Assembly: GCA_024703915.1 (NCBI GenBank) | Contig: CP087969.1 | Coordinates: 3,038,001 to 3,102,000 of the forward strand | Direction of reading: 5' to 3' | Source of the DNA: Massilia sp. H-1 | GTDB taxonomy: Bacteria > Pseudomonadota > Gammaproteobacteria > Burkholderiales > Burkholderiaceae_D | Length of the DNA: 64,000 bases | Shown here: positions 50,823 through 63,032 of the stretch, piece by piece | Layout: each line of letters starts with the position of its first letter | How positions within the stretch are numbered: the stretch's first letter is position 1 | Notes under the pieces: generated by a model | What the model was told of the DNA's origin: nothing | The model's database searches: none | What the model saw: the letters and a program-made list of their open reading frames with translations, nothing else | Program-made: the position numbers and the translations under genes

Positions 50823-53490
50823 ATGAGCAACCCAGACTTTAAAGCATTGGCCGACGAAGCCCTCTTGACTCTTACCGAGATAGCGGAAACCGCAGCAGGG
50901 AAGCTTGCAAGCGACGGCCTTTCTTATGCCAATAGCTTTGCCAGTGGCAACTCGTTGACAAGTGTGCAGGCAAATCAAAACCTCGAAAAAATTAGTCAAG
51001 TGAATCGAGATGCTTGGGCTGCATTGAAGGGGGAACCATCCATCGCGAGGATCGTTTTGGAGGATGATGAAGGGGGACAGCGTATTGTCTACATTGCCCG
51101 CAAAACCAGCTTGCCATTGGCATCCGGAACAGAGTTTGCAAGCTATGGCTCTCCTATCGGTCGCCTAGCCGAAATACCTGTAGGCGACGTTGGTAATATC
51201 GTCGTGCGTGGGCAACGACAGGCTTATTATTTGGTCGAGAAGACCAACCTTACGCCTGGAATGTTCGAAGGCGAGTGGGACTCAACGGACAATCAATATC
51301 GCCACGCTGACTTGGGAGTGTTCTCTATTGACTCACTGCGCGTTCCTGCGTGCGGAGGGGCTTGATGCGGGTGATGAGCTGGACCAGTTGCTCGAGATGG
51401 TTGCGGCCACCAATGGAGTTAAGGAAGGTATCAGTCACCAAACTCGTACAGCCATGGGTCTACGTGATCAACCCATTCTTGACCAGTTTCAGGGTGAAAT
51501 TTTTCGTTTGCCGTTAGATAGCCAATTGATTATTCTTGGGCCGCCCGGCACCGGCAAGACTACAACTCTTATCAAGCGTCTGGGACAAAAGCTGGACCTT
51601 GAAAACTTGGATGAACACGAACGTCGACTAGTCGCTGATTCTGGGCATCGCATGCCGCACGAAAGCAATTGGCTAATGTTTACTCCGTCGGAGCTTCTTA
51701 AGCACTACTTGAAAGAAGCGTTCAACAGAGAGCAGGTGCCCGCATCTGACTCTCGAATAAAAACGTGGACAGCATTTCGTAACGATATTGCGCGCAACTC
51801 GCTCGGCATTTTGCGAACTGCGAACGGTGGCAAATATACGCTCAAACCGGATATGCTAAATCTAGCCTCAACGGTGTTGGCTGATGCGCAGGAATGGTAC
51901 GAAGCCGTAAGCAATTTCCATGATCAGCGTTTGAAAGCTCAACTCAAAGATGGCGCCATGATAGTGAAGGAGGCAGCACCAACAACTGCTGCGCTGGTTG
52001 TCGAGAAGCTGTTGCGCCTCTCAGAAGCACTGGGTGGGCGTGCATGGATGGATGTGTATCGAGATTTTGGCAAACATGAGCCGCAATTTAAAGTAACACT
52101 GGATGAATCAAAAGAATTGCCGATGACTTGCTCAAGCAGGAGCGCAACCGCATATTTAATAGAGACAAGGAAGTCTTCCAGCGGTTGGCTCAGCATTTGA
52201 TTGACCTTCAGCAGGACGATGAGCCCGACGAGGAAGCTGAGTTCGACGAAGACGAGACAGAATCGATTGGTAATCCGAATACTGGTGATATCCAAAACGC
52301 CGTAAGAGCATATTTAGCGGCGCTCCGAACCCTCGCCCGCAGCCGCTACCGTAAGCGCAGTGTGCCCAAAGGATCGCGTGCCGCGAAGGTGATTATGTGG
52401 CTGGGCGATGCGCTGCCGTCAGACAGATCCTGTTGGAAATCGGCCAACGTATCAGTTTCCAAAATGGGTTGCGTCGTTTTGTTGGCGCATTTCGGAGATA
52501 TGTAAGCGATGTACCAACTAGCTACCGATTATTCCGCAAAGAGCAGAGTGAAACGGCAAAATACTTTGTTGAGGCACCATCAAATCCGCTACATCTTTCT
52601 CCGACGGAGCTGGACGCGATTGTGCTCCTGATGCTGCGAAATTGTCGGACCTTGCTGTCCCAATCATTCATCGAGAGAGACCTGGACGCGCCTCGTTACG
52701 AGTCCTTGAGAAACATCGCAAGTTTATTTAAGAATCAGATCATGGTCGATGAGGCTACCGATTTCTCAATGCTGCAGTTGGCCTGCATGGAAGGCCTAAC
52801 AACACTGAAGAGTAGCTCTTTTTCGCGTGCGGTGACTTTAATCAGCGCATTACCCAATCTGGTGTTCGCACCATGGACCAGATCGCCTGGGTGTCAGCGC
52901 GCATCTCGGCGAGATCCATCACCCAGATTTATCGTCAAAGTCGTGCTCTAAATGGATTTGCTGGGGAACTGCTGCGTCTGCAGGGTGGAGATTTGACTGC
53001 TATCGGCGAGCTGCCAAAAGAGAGTACGCATGAAGGAGTTAAGCCGGTCTTGCTTCAAGGCGCAAACGAGGACGAGTCTGCAAAATGGATTGCTGAACGC
53101 ATTGTGGAAGTTGAGCGGGCTGTGAAGCAAATGCCGACAATCGCTGTGCTGGTTAACGCTGAGGAAGATGTCAAGCCCATGGCAGAAAGGCTGACAAGTT
53201 ACCTCGAGAGCATCAATCTAAAAGCTGTCGCTTGTGAGGAAGGAAAGGCACTTGGTGAAGGGGCAGACGTACGTGTATTTGATATCCAGCATATTAAAGG
53301 TTTGGAATTCGAAGCAGTGTTCTTTGCCGGTGTAGACCGCCTCGCTGAGAAAAAACCAGAACTATTTGACCGGTACTTGTATGTTGGCGCAACCCGCGCC
53401 GCAACATATTTGGGACTCGTCTGCTATCAGGAAATCCCAAACAAGCTACGACCATTGCTGCCGGAATTTGTTGAGGATTGGGCTGCCTAG
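50823..53490 (+). CDS. UvrD-like superfamily-1 helicase with N-terminal extension
   Basis: About 890 residues, split by errors near 51355, 52120, 52420 and 52835. The N-terminal 230 residues have no known domain (TGMFEGEWDSTDNQYRH-like text). The helicase core shows Walker A ILGPPGTGKTTTLIKRL, a DEATD motif (MVDEATDFSMLQLAC), RSITQIYRQSRALNGFA and the late motif YVGATRAATYLGL. The middle has an acidic insert (DEPDEEAEFDEDE). It sits between the ABC-3C ATPase and an unknown large gene on the same strand. It may be an accessory of either. It is not GajB of Gabija, since no GajA is adjacent. Confidence 0.82.
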
Positions 53491-53562
53491 CTGGCGACAC
53501 AACGATGCGGGACCTCACGGTTCACAGAAGGATGAAAGCAGACTAAGGTGCAGAAAAGCTTC

Positions 53563-55513
53563 ATGACTAGAAAAACTAATGCTAATGCGTCCCAAGCCAG
53601 CGTGTTGAATGTCAACATGCTTCATCCATATGCCGCGTTCCAGCTTTTCAGAAGGCACTGCAACTTCGATACAGAATATGTCGGCGCTCGCGCTCGGAGT
53701 TGCAGCAGCAGCTAGCCACAAGCGGGACGAACAATAGCAACATCGTAGTTGTGACTCAGTCTGCGTTGCCGTCTTCAACCACTACAAATGGCATAGCTAT
53801 ACACTTCAAGAAAACCACTCAAGCAGCGTGGACGGCTGATACGACCGTCATGGATGTTGAGCAGCATATCCTGGTTCTGATTAGTAATGGGCATATTCTT
53901 GGCATGTCGGCGTCTGCGACGGAAGCTCGCAAGCGTATTAATGATTATCTATGCACGCAGCCGGGATTGACGGCAATGTCGCCCGGTGTCCTGGAAAACG
54001 CGCTGCTGAGGTCAGCGCAGCTACGTACGCTTTGGTTATCAGGTATCCATAGAAAATCGCCCTTCAAGGCCGACTCAAAGGTACTCACCGGACCTCAGCT
54101 TCAGACAGCGCTCAGCCCATTGGACGATCGCACATTTAGGCCTTCTGCTTACGCCCCGCGGATACCGGGCTTCCGGCAGCCAGCGGTATGTCGCGAGTTG
54201 GTGTGAGTCCCAAGCGCTCATGCGCTTGGATCGGTCCGACGACCGATCTTGCAGGTTTCGTTTCGCGCTTCCTGACACTAGTGGGACACATCGCAAATCG
54301 CCGGGCCACGACCTTCTCGCCGCTCCCAATCCTCGCGCAGGCGCTGTCCACAGCACCGGCCGCAGGTACCGTGCTAAGTGCTTTCGACTTTTCTTTCATC
54401 GCGCTTGAGACCACGATAGATCTCGATGACAATACAAAATTGATCCTCGAAAACTTCAGAAGCTGGAGTTGCGTTTGCGACGACAGGAAGTCCAGTAAAT
54501 CAGAACTTCACGTTGCGCATCCACGACCGCAATCAAGTCAACCCAAATCGCATGAGCCAGGATTGGCAGGTTAACGTCGCCGTAACACTTGCTGACGCGA
54601 CAGCCACGGCTGATTTGGCAACTGATTCTCAGGGATGGCATCTGTGGGATGCATTCAAGCTGCTGCTACGCAATAGATCTTCCTGGTCAGTGTGGTATGA
54701 GACGGGACATAGCCTCGGTGATGGCGAGTGGAGCATACTCGATGCACGGGCGTCGAGCTACGAAGGGACAATCATACCAATCGATTTTGCAGCAAGTGGT
54801 TGGGACATTAAGAGCGAAAAGCCACTTCCTGCTGGCGGTGGGAGAGCTGTTGTCTGGGGCCAAATTGGCGTCGATTTCTCCCTATTTTCTTGGTGGATAC
54901 GAGAAGGGATGGCAACATGTTTTCCCAACTTCAATAGCGCCACAGATCCCAACTCGTTTGCTTTTTGCATATGCGACGATGGTAGTAATGAACTGGCAGA
55001 CTTCGTAGTCATGGCAAAGCATCAGTGCTTTGCGACGGCAACTAATCCCTCAGACTTAGCATTTGTAATGGTGCATTTGAAAGCCTCATCGTCCAACGAT
55101 CTATCACGAGGCATGGCGCCAAAACAATATGAAGAGGTGCTTGGTCAGGCCACCAAGAACCTTGGACGCGTTCAATTTCCAGAAACCCGTGATTATTTAT
55201 TGGGTCGGCTTGGCAGAGGCGCGGCGATGTTGTGGGAATGGACGGCCTACGCCAGTTCAACGTAATCTCCCCTCGTAACGCGAGGCTACCAAGGGCCGCG
55301 CCAGTGCGCACGACACTAAGCATCTTCAATGGACAGCGATATCATTTCCACGTCATAGTGGCGCAACCTCATCAGGGCGCGGCTAATTTCAGTGCGGCCA
55401 TGAACGTGTCACCAGTAAATTTCAAGACGCATATGTTGTGTACGTTACTTTGCGCCACGGACGGTGCAGCACGCGCCTCTTCTGCAAATCTCACAGTCGT
55501 TATGTCGACCTGA
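53563..55513 (+). CDS. Unrecognised large protein downstream of the helicase
   Basis: Probably one gene of about 645 residues, split by several 1-base errors (near 53690, 54150, 54370, 54480, 55230). It starts MTRKTNANASQASVLNVNML. Clear coding parts are NIVVVTQSALPSSTTTNGIA, VLISNGHILGMSASATEARK, FSFIALETTIDLDDNTKLIL, and the longest intact part MSQDWQVNVAVTLADATATA ... LLGRLGR. Aromatic, beta-rich, no catalytic motif that I can name. It ends LTVVMST at 55511. Same strand as the helicase with a 70-base gap, so it may be the effector or sensor of that unit. Confidence 0.5.
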
Positions 55514-55654
55514 ACCCCTCGGGCGGTCTCGAATACTTTCGGAGGCCTTCTGAGGGTAGAGTAAAGGTCAGCAAAGGGGCAAGCCGCCGATCATAGGGCA
55601 CGTTCTGTCGGATCAAGTCTGAGCGAGTACATCTAAACGACTATCCGCGTGTCG

Positions 55655-56528
55655 TTAGTTCGGAAATAGATCCCTCACGCGGGCGAAGGGTGAGCCTGTT
55701 TCGGCGGCCCTCCTAACTTTTCGATCCAGTACATGGTTGAGGGGAATTTCGCGTTGCATTGTGTCGTGCAAGTCTAGGCCATCCATGCAGATGACCCGCT
55801 TGCCGCGCCCGAACGCGGCGAGGCCGTCTTCTGTGAATCCACTGTTGCTGATGAATAGTCCACGCGTCCAAGCCGCCTTTTTATTCCAGCTTGCCGTGAA
55901 ACGTGTGCAAATCAGCGACGCCTGTTTGATCACCCTGCCACTTGGCCTCCAACAGATATGTCTCATTTGAGAGATGGAAGCTCCCATCGATCTGCTCGCC
56001 ACGCAGGCGAAAAGGATCTCGGGCCGCTAGACCATAGACATTAAAAATATCGCAAAGCAGTTTTTCGAAAGCGTAGCCACGTGCTTGGGGGGCGAGCTGA
56101 TGAAGCGCAAGTAGTTCGGTCTTGAGCTGGATGAGCCGGGGCCGGTCGAATGCTGGCGCGGGCGCCTGACCAACAGGCTTGGCCGCTTCGGGCTTTCCCT
56201 CCAACCGATTGATCAGGGCCAGCAGTTTTCCCTCGGCGTTCTCTACGGTCTCAGCCTGTCGATCGCGAGCGCGAACTGCTTCATGGTACTCCCATAGGGC
56301 TTTGAGTACGCGGACGACAGTGGGGATGTCAACGGTCTGCAATAAGCAGCGAAGGCGCTTGCCCTTCGACCGGCCGTTCACCGCGTATGCGGGATCATCA
56401 ATATCGCAGTTAAGCTCCTCGGCGAAAAACTGAGAAATTGTTCGATCAGAGAAATTGAGAACATATCCGCCACCCATGACGAACAGGTCGTCAAGAAAAA
56501 GCATGTCGATCGAACGAATGTTTGGCAT
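55655..56528 (-). CDS. Restriction-endonuclease-like protein (Mrr-type fold) of the DUF499 locus
   Basis: About 290 residues. The N-terminus MPNIRSIDMLFLDDLFVMGG and a helical middle are followed by a C-terminal PD-(D/E)XK domain. That domain reads ARGYAFEKLLCDIFNVYGL, EQIDGSFHLSNETYLLEAKW (D...ExK) and WTRGLFISNSGFTEDGLAAF, close to the Mrr_cat family. A frame error near 55900 splits it. Last gene of the minus-strand locus. A copy of its first codons is found in the relic at 23.5 kb. Likely the nuclease effector. Confidence 0.8.
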
Positions 56529-56593
56529 GTTTTCACCCTCCAGATTTCTTCAAATAGACGCCTACCGCCAGCGTCCTAGTTTTCGCCGATCAA

Positions 56594-59479
56594 TTACTCC
56601 TCGAAGGCCTGGTTTTTGAATTTAAGCTGGTTGCAGTTCTCTCGCACTGCCCGCTGTACGCCATCATCAAACCCTGTAGGGGATTCAGCCTCGATTTCGA
56701 TCGAAATGCGTACTTTAACCCCCGGCTTTTGCGTGAAGAGCATCAGCACCTCTTCGGCCACATCGGAGAACTGCAACTTCGCCTTGATCGGATCGAGGTC
56801 CACCGTTCCGAAGAACATCCGCTTCTTAGCGGCCGCAGCCGGAGCGGGCATCGTAGTCGTGGGTGCACTTCCCAGGGGCGCAGGAGAAGGCGATCCTTCT
56901 ACAACAGACATTGGTCCATAACTGTCCGGCACTTGTCGCACGTCCCTAGGCATAATGCCGCCCGCCGCTACAGTAGCTGCAGTTTCGCGCTCGACTGCTT
57001 CTGCCGCGAGATTAGCTGCGAACTCCGACGCCGCGTTGGGTTCGATCAGCAACAAAGAATCATCGAAAATCACCGATGTGTTCTCGGCGAAATGGAAGCC
57101 TTTATAGCGACTGGCCTCCTGCCCGTAAGCTACGCCGAAGAAATCAGCGCGAGTTAATTCCGGCGCTAATAGTGACGCGCAGCGTGTCAGCGTCACGGAG
57201 GCGTGGCAAATAGAGGTAGCAGCAGGTCTTTTGCCAAGTTTCGACCGCGCCGACCGCCGCGATATCGTCCTTCCAAAACCATGAGCGCATCAGATTCGAC
57301 AAGTGAATTGGCGACCATTCGGCTATCAAGAGCTCATGCTCTTTGAGAATTTTTTCAATCTCTTCTGATCGGTTCACCACAGCGGGATTAACTTGGAAGT
57401 GTTCCCACTGCAAGTCGCCAATTCCCTTGCCTGGCTTGGCCTCTTGCATCGGCGCCAAGAGCCATTTATAGGTCTCATGCAACATGCGCCCCAAGCCATC
57501 GTTTGCCTGGTCAAGGCTATTAGAGGCCTGCTTGGCCTGGTGTTGGTCGAGATTGAGCCGCCCCTCTTTAACATCCGCCACGATGGACTGCCAAGCCAGC
57601 ACCGAGCACACTTGATCTTTGAGCCGACCAATGCTATCTGCATCAGCGGCTAAGAAAATTAAGCGATTCTGTTTTTGGCGTGGATGGTCGCCTCGATACT
57701 TTAAAATGGCGAGCGCAGCTTCCGTGGCAGGTGTCTGAGCGGAGCGTCCGAAAGTGGCCTCAGGCGGCAGAACCACAAGACGGAGAGCCCAATCATCTGG
57801 AACGTCGCCGCTGCCAGTGAAGACATGGATACCTCCAAAGAAGCCGGGCGCGAATCGAAGCTTCTCACGGATATACGGATACACATCCTCACGCAAATTA
57901 AACCGGCGTTTGCGATCTTCCATCTCCCGGCGCAGGTTCGGTCGGATGTCGAACCAATAGCGGTTGCTGGCGCTGTTGAAGTATTGAAGCCTGTCCACCA
58001 ATGCGCGAACTCCATCCCTGTAATGTCCAAGCACTTGGCCAGGTTGAACACAACCCAGCAATAAGCTTTCAAGCTCTATGCCTCGATGATGTTTGGCTCC
58101 GCCAACGGCGCTTAAGCATCTGGGGCAGAGCCTAGGAAAACAGCTCGCGCGATCCGGCGGCATGCAAGGATAGAACCAAACAATGGTTTGCTGTTGTCGA
58201 GCTCCGTGGTGATGGCTCGCTCGCCGTCGATGTCTCGCTCGAGGACGGGGTCCCAGCCCTGCGGTAGATAGTAAATCGCCTCGTTCCGGGTGTCAGAATC
58301 ATAAAGCGGCAAGCTCCCCGGTTGGATCAATAAATCATTGTTTCCGTCGGTCCATAGGCGATGAATCACTTTGGCCATAAACTTCAGAACACCACGCGTG
58401 CGTTGGAAATTATCCAATGAGGACCAGTCCTCATAGAGCCGGTCAAACACTTCGGGATGGATCGGATATGCGTGCTTCATCCGCTCCAAGTAGTGGCTGT
58501 GCTGCGTCTCAGAAGGGAAGTCGCCAGAGTTAGCGGTATAGAGGTCAGCGTAGGCCCGACACACCTCCTCGGCGGCAAGTCCATCGGAGACATTGGCGAA
58601 CAAACGGCGGCGAACGATTTCGAAAGCCTCTTCGGTAGCCACCGGCTTCCACAACGCCTGGACACGGCCAAAATAATGCTCCAGGGCCCGCAGCGCCTTC
58701 ACGCCTTGCTGACTACCTGCCTCGCGGTCAGAGAATGGCAATGAAGCCAAAAGTATCGCGGTTGGGACCGCCTTCAATGCTTCCGTGAGTGACTGGACGA
58801 ACGAAAGCTGGGTATCGTAGGTGCCTCCCGACAAGATCTTGCCTTCCTCGAATTGAGAAACAAAGCGGACCAGCTCATCCATCAAGATGATGCATGGAGC
58901 TCTAGATGCCAGAAGCTCGGCGAGCACACCTTTGCCAGGTGCCGTGCCGTTTTCATCAGCCTCCTTTACCATCATGAAGCCTTCGTGACCGCCCAGTTGC
59001 CAGGCCAGCTCACCCCATATTGTCTTGACTGTCAAATTCCCGTGTTTGCGTGGCTTGCTTGCAAGGTCCAACAGGTCAACGCCATCCAAGACCGCGATAT
59101 TGGCTTTGGGGAGTTCCTGGATGCCTGCCGCGTCTAGAATCGGCGAAACACCTTGGAGCTAGCTCGCCGACTGTGTCCCTTTTGCTAAGTGATACACCGC
59201 AAGCAAGGTATGAGTCTTGCCGCCACCAAACGCAGTTTGGAGCTGGACGACAGGATCGCCACCCTTGCTTAAGCTAGGCGTTTGACTACGGAATCCAGCA
59301 ATAGGCGCATGCCCTCGGTGATAAAGGTACGCTGAAAGAACAGCACAGCGTCTTGATACTCATCGGATGCAGTGCCTTGATGAACGCGAGATATCGGCTG
59401 CGAACTCGGCCTGCTGAAATGTGCCTCTGAGTACATCTTCATGAGGAATCGCGACTTCGCGCCACGGCTTGAGACTCAT
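56594..59479 (-). CDS. DUF499 (COG1483) AAA+ ATPase of a defence locus
   Basis: About 960 residues from [20 protein letters not shown]. Walker A is in [17 protein letters not shown] and Walker B in [12 protein letters not shown]. The body includes [17 protein letters not shown] and the tail [20 protein letters not shown]. Breaks: 1-base losses near 59395 and 57180, and scars at 59268-59275 (repair gives KRLAGKGGDP) and 58110-58117 (repair gives [19 protein letters not shown]). An in-frame TAG in GCTAGC (59158-59163) disappears if read as GCCGGC. DUF499 ATPases accompany DUF1156 methyltransferases in defence islands. Confidence 0.87.
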
Positions 59480-59491
59480 TATTCTTCTCCC

Positions 59492-62344
59492 TTAAATCAA
59501 ATCAGGCTGCGAACCGAAATGCCCCTTTTCATGCGAGGCCGACTCGATGGCACCCCATGATGCAATCAGCTCGTTGTATGCCCGCGCATCATCCGGCCAT
59601 CCCTTGCGCTCACAAAGCGTATATAGGCGATATGCCAAATTGCGAATTGGCTCGGCCCGTTGTGGCATTCCCGCCAGCAAAACACCAGCTGCGCCTTCCC
59701 CCTCGACCCTAAGGCCTCGAATTAATTGGTGCAAGGCCTCCCATACCGGCGTGTTGTTATCTTTAATGGGATTCCAGTCGTTTGGATATTCAGCAGGCTT
59801 CAGTAATCTAACCTTGCCCGATACCGCTTCGACAACTCTTGCCGCCTTTACATGATCGACACTCGTTCCCTTCGCTCGCGCCAGAACGTCCGCCATACCG
59901 AACTCACCAGCAGTCCAGCCTTGCTCGTCGAACCATCCCATACAAAACTGAGTATCCGCATCAAATTCTTCAGCGCCCTCGGTCAGCATTCGATTGATCA
60001 GCGTCAGTGCCGTATGGACGGTCATCGGACTTCCATCGGCCTCCAGAACGTCGGGATACTTGGAGAAAATCGCCATGCCAGGACCAATAACTGCCTGCGC
60101 TAAATCGACTGGGGCGACGGGCGATATTCCATCTGAGCCGCCAATCATTACTTCGACGGCATCCGACAATTCATCACGAAGCTCTCGCATGAAGTCCCGT
60201 CGAGAGATACTTTCCGCGTTTGACTCTCTTCTTCTGCACACCAGAACTATCGAGGACGCCAACGCATTTACACCTGCGCCAACGATTCGATTGGAAAGCT
60301 CAGTTCGCATGGGCCAGGTGCCGGTGATAGAAAAACCTGACCGAATAACGGCATGCAAAAACGTCTCCCATCCAGTGTTGCCTGTTCCGATATCGGTTGT
60401 ATCTGATTGTTTGAATGCATAGTAAATGGTCACTGGAAAAGCGGGATGAGCTTCAGTGGACAGTCGCTGCATCGCAGCAGTCATCCCATCCAGGAAAAAC
60501 TCCTCGGCGTGAGATTTTGTCTTATGTCTGTAGGCGACTGCTATTAACTCCTCCGCCCTCGGCACCACCATTGTCTCAAACAGTTCCGGATGAACGTCTC
60601 GAAGTGTCTTGCGAAGCCAGACGTAAAAAGTCGGACAGGTCAGAATAACCGATGTTGTCGTAATAAGGCGGGTCGGTCGAAACCACTTTCCCTCGGCTGA
60701 CAAGCTGAGTTTGGGCGTTCTGTTGAAACGCGTGACCAATCAGACCTCCTTCCAGCCTTTCGAGAGCGCGAAGCATATTGGTCAGGGTTACGCCATAGTC
60801 GCCAGCCATCTCGCCGAACGCATTTGCTTCCGAGTAATCCCAGACCATCGGCAAGGCCTGACGTCCGAAAGTCGCTATCGATTGATCCATTGTCGCCTTC
60901 CATCGGCAAAGCGAACTCTGGGCATCTGCCATCTTGCTCACAGCAAGGCCTAGATACGTGCAAATTGCGTCGGCATATGCAGCCGCACCTCGCCCCCCTT
61001 CACTTAACGAGTTAGGCTCGTCTGACAGTCCAGCGCTAAGAGCGTCAGAATAAATCTCTTGCCGAATTTCGACGACCAGCTTGGAATATGTTGCGAGAGT
61101 ATAAAGTTGCCGAGGGGTGAATAGATCGATCGGACGTTTGAGGCCGAAATTTCTACACCACACATCCCTCGGATTGGCTGCGAGATCGACACTTAGCCCC
61201 GATAGGTCAACCTCCTCCAAATCTGGTTCTGTCAATGCCATTGCTGGCAAATAAATGCGACCACCTTTGGTCTCGCATACCACTGCCGTTTGAACTGATC
61301 CTAACCCAACAGCATTAGCCTGTTCTGAAATGTAATTGCGGGTCGTTACCGTTGCACATGCCATGCACTCGAAGATACCCGACACGCCTCGTTTCAGCCC
61401 CTTAGATGGATCTTTATATCCAGCAGGGGGAGCATCCGAAATATCAAACTCAACGTGACTTTCAACAAGCCTAGGAACCAAATACACCTGGCGATTTGCT
61501 TTCGAGGAAAGAACGAAGGTCGAAAGCAACGGCATATGAATCCCACATGCAGGATTTGGGCACTTCACAGTCCGAGCCCAAAGCCAGGCCACCACTTTGG
61601 CCTCACCAACTCCGAGATTTGACGGCAACATCGCTTTTGGATATAGGTGCCCGGCCTTCTCAAAAGCTCTATCTCTAACCAATTTTCCATACGCACGAAT
61701 ATCCGCTACGAGTCCATCCGTCGCAGCCAATGACTCCTCGATGCTAGCCTGAGCCCCCTTCATTTTTTTCGAAGCTATCGATTTGATGCTTAAGCAAATT
61801 TAGCTGGAATTTCCAGCACAGATTTATTGATTAAAACGGCAACGGGATTCAAATCGGTTGCATAGGATTCCATGCCAAGCCTTTGCGCCTCTAGTGGAAG
61901 CGCCGCCGCCATGCAAAAAAGGGTCATGAAATTTTGGCAATTGATCGGGATCAAAAGAGTCGCGGCATCGGGGTGCGATTTGTTAAGAAGACATGTCTCC
62001 CTCCAGCTCTTCTTAATCGCCTCATTCGCCTCCTTCAGAACAGACGCGTTATTCGTGTTTTCCCACAGAACCAACTTGCGAATGATGTTGAACAGTCGCT
62101 CCCGCTCTAACTTGGCTTGCTCTTTGGTTAATCCTGGACCGTAGCCTCTTGCCCCGCCAGGATCGTTCACCATTTGAGAAAAGATAACTGCTCGGGCTGC
62201 CGCCAAAGGCCGCCGGGCCCACCAAAGATGCATCATTGATGGATGCCCGAATCTAATGGACTTTTCCTTCGCCGAGGCAGCGTTGATATCGTCAAGTGGC
62301 AGCGCCACTTCAATCAGTTTTTTTGGAGATTTTATTGGGTGCAT
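59492..62344 (-). CDS. DUF1156 (COG1743) adenine-specific DNA methyltransferase
   Basis: About 950 residues. The N-terminal DUF1156 domain reads [20 protein letters not shown] then [21 protein letters not shown] zinc ribbon ([18 protein letters not shown]) and the amino-methyltransferase catalytic motif [18 protein letters not shown] follow. The C-terminal part contains YYAFKQSDT and SIVLVCRRR. The raw frame stops at 61791 in the scar gcttaagc (61788-61795); GCCGGC gives [21 protein letters not shown] homopolymer error near 60645 splits the rest. It lies 12 bases upstream of DUF499. It presumably modifies host DNA for self-recognition (inference). Confidence 0.9.
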
Positions 62345-62346
62345 TC

Positions 62347-63032
62347 TTAATTCTTCTTATTGGCCGAGCGCGGTTTTCGTTGCGGCGTTGTTTTCTTTAA
62401 GGCCTCGGCTTGTTCAGCCAGGATTTCCGCGTGAATCATTCGCTCGACGATATCGATCACGACGTTTACGTCAGTCGATGAGGGCTTGTGTCCACGATGG
62501 GCTGATGCATGGCCTAAGCATCGATGGCCGCCTTAATAATTTCTCGATCGCGATTGCTGACAAGTTCTTTGTCGGCCAGCGCATCAAGTCCTTTTCCAAA
62601 ATTGTCTTGGTCTCCTACCGAACGCCTGATCACAACGTCGATCAGCGCTCTCGCCCCCATCATGGCGAGCCGTCCACTATTGGCGTGCAAGGCGGCGTAG
62701 ACCTCACCAAGCAGTTCGACATACTCCTCGGTGACTTCGTGGCGGTCAATCCATGCTGGTTTACGCCTAGATATCCTCGGCGGGAAGTAAGTTGCCGGGC
62801 CATGGCCATCCTGCGGATCCTCTTCAGAGCACCAATCGGTGCGCTGCATCGCTACCTCTTCACAGCCACGACACTGGATTACTTTCCACGTCGAGCCCAC
62901 CTCGACGGAGTATTGCCCATCGTCGAAGCTTCGACTGCGTTGTGCCTTGTGGAGCACCTCATGCTTAGTCTCGCCGCCGCAGACATTGCAGTGGAACCAA
63001 ATAATTCTCGGCGCCGTGGTCACTTGCCGCAC
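62347..63032 (-). CDS. DUF4145-domain protein
   Basis: About 228 residues. A zinc ribbon ([32 protein letters not shown]) is followed by the DUF4145 helical domain ([20 protein letters not shown]). The raw stop at 62516 lies in the scar gcctaagc (62512-62519); replacement by GCCGGC gives the family-typical [20 protein letters not shown] and extends to the lysine-rich end [10 protein letters not shown]. The start overlaps the helicase stop by 13 bases, and the stop lies 3 bases before the DUF1156 start. DUF4145 occurs in many R-M loci with unknown function. Confidence 0.87.

Noticed and set aside
50823..53490. Gabija GajB
   Set aside because: There is no GajA OLD-type nuclease next to it, and the helicase has a long unrelated N-terminal extension.
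802..62519. The 8-mer as a real element (uptake sequence, integration site, miniature insertion or programmed frameshift)
   Set aside because: It replaces exactly GCCGGC, sits inside conserved protein cores of unrelated origin, including housekeeping genes, and creates stops. Misreading of a modified site is simpler.
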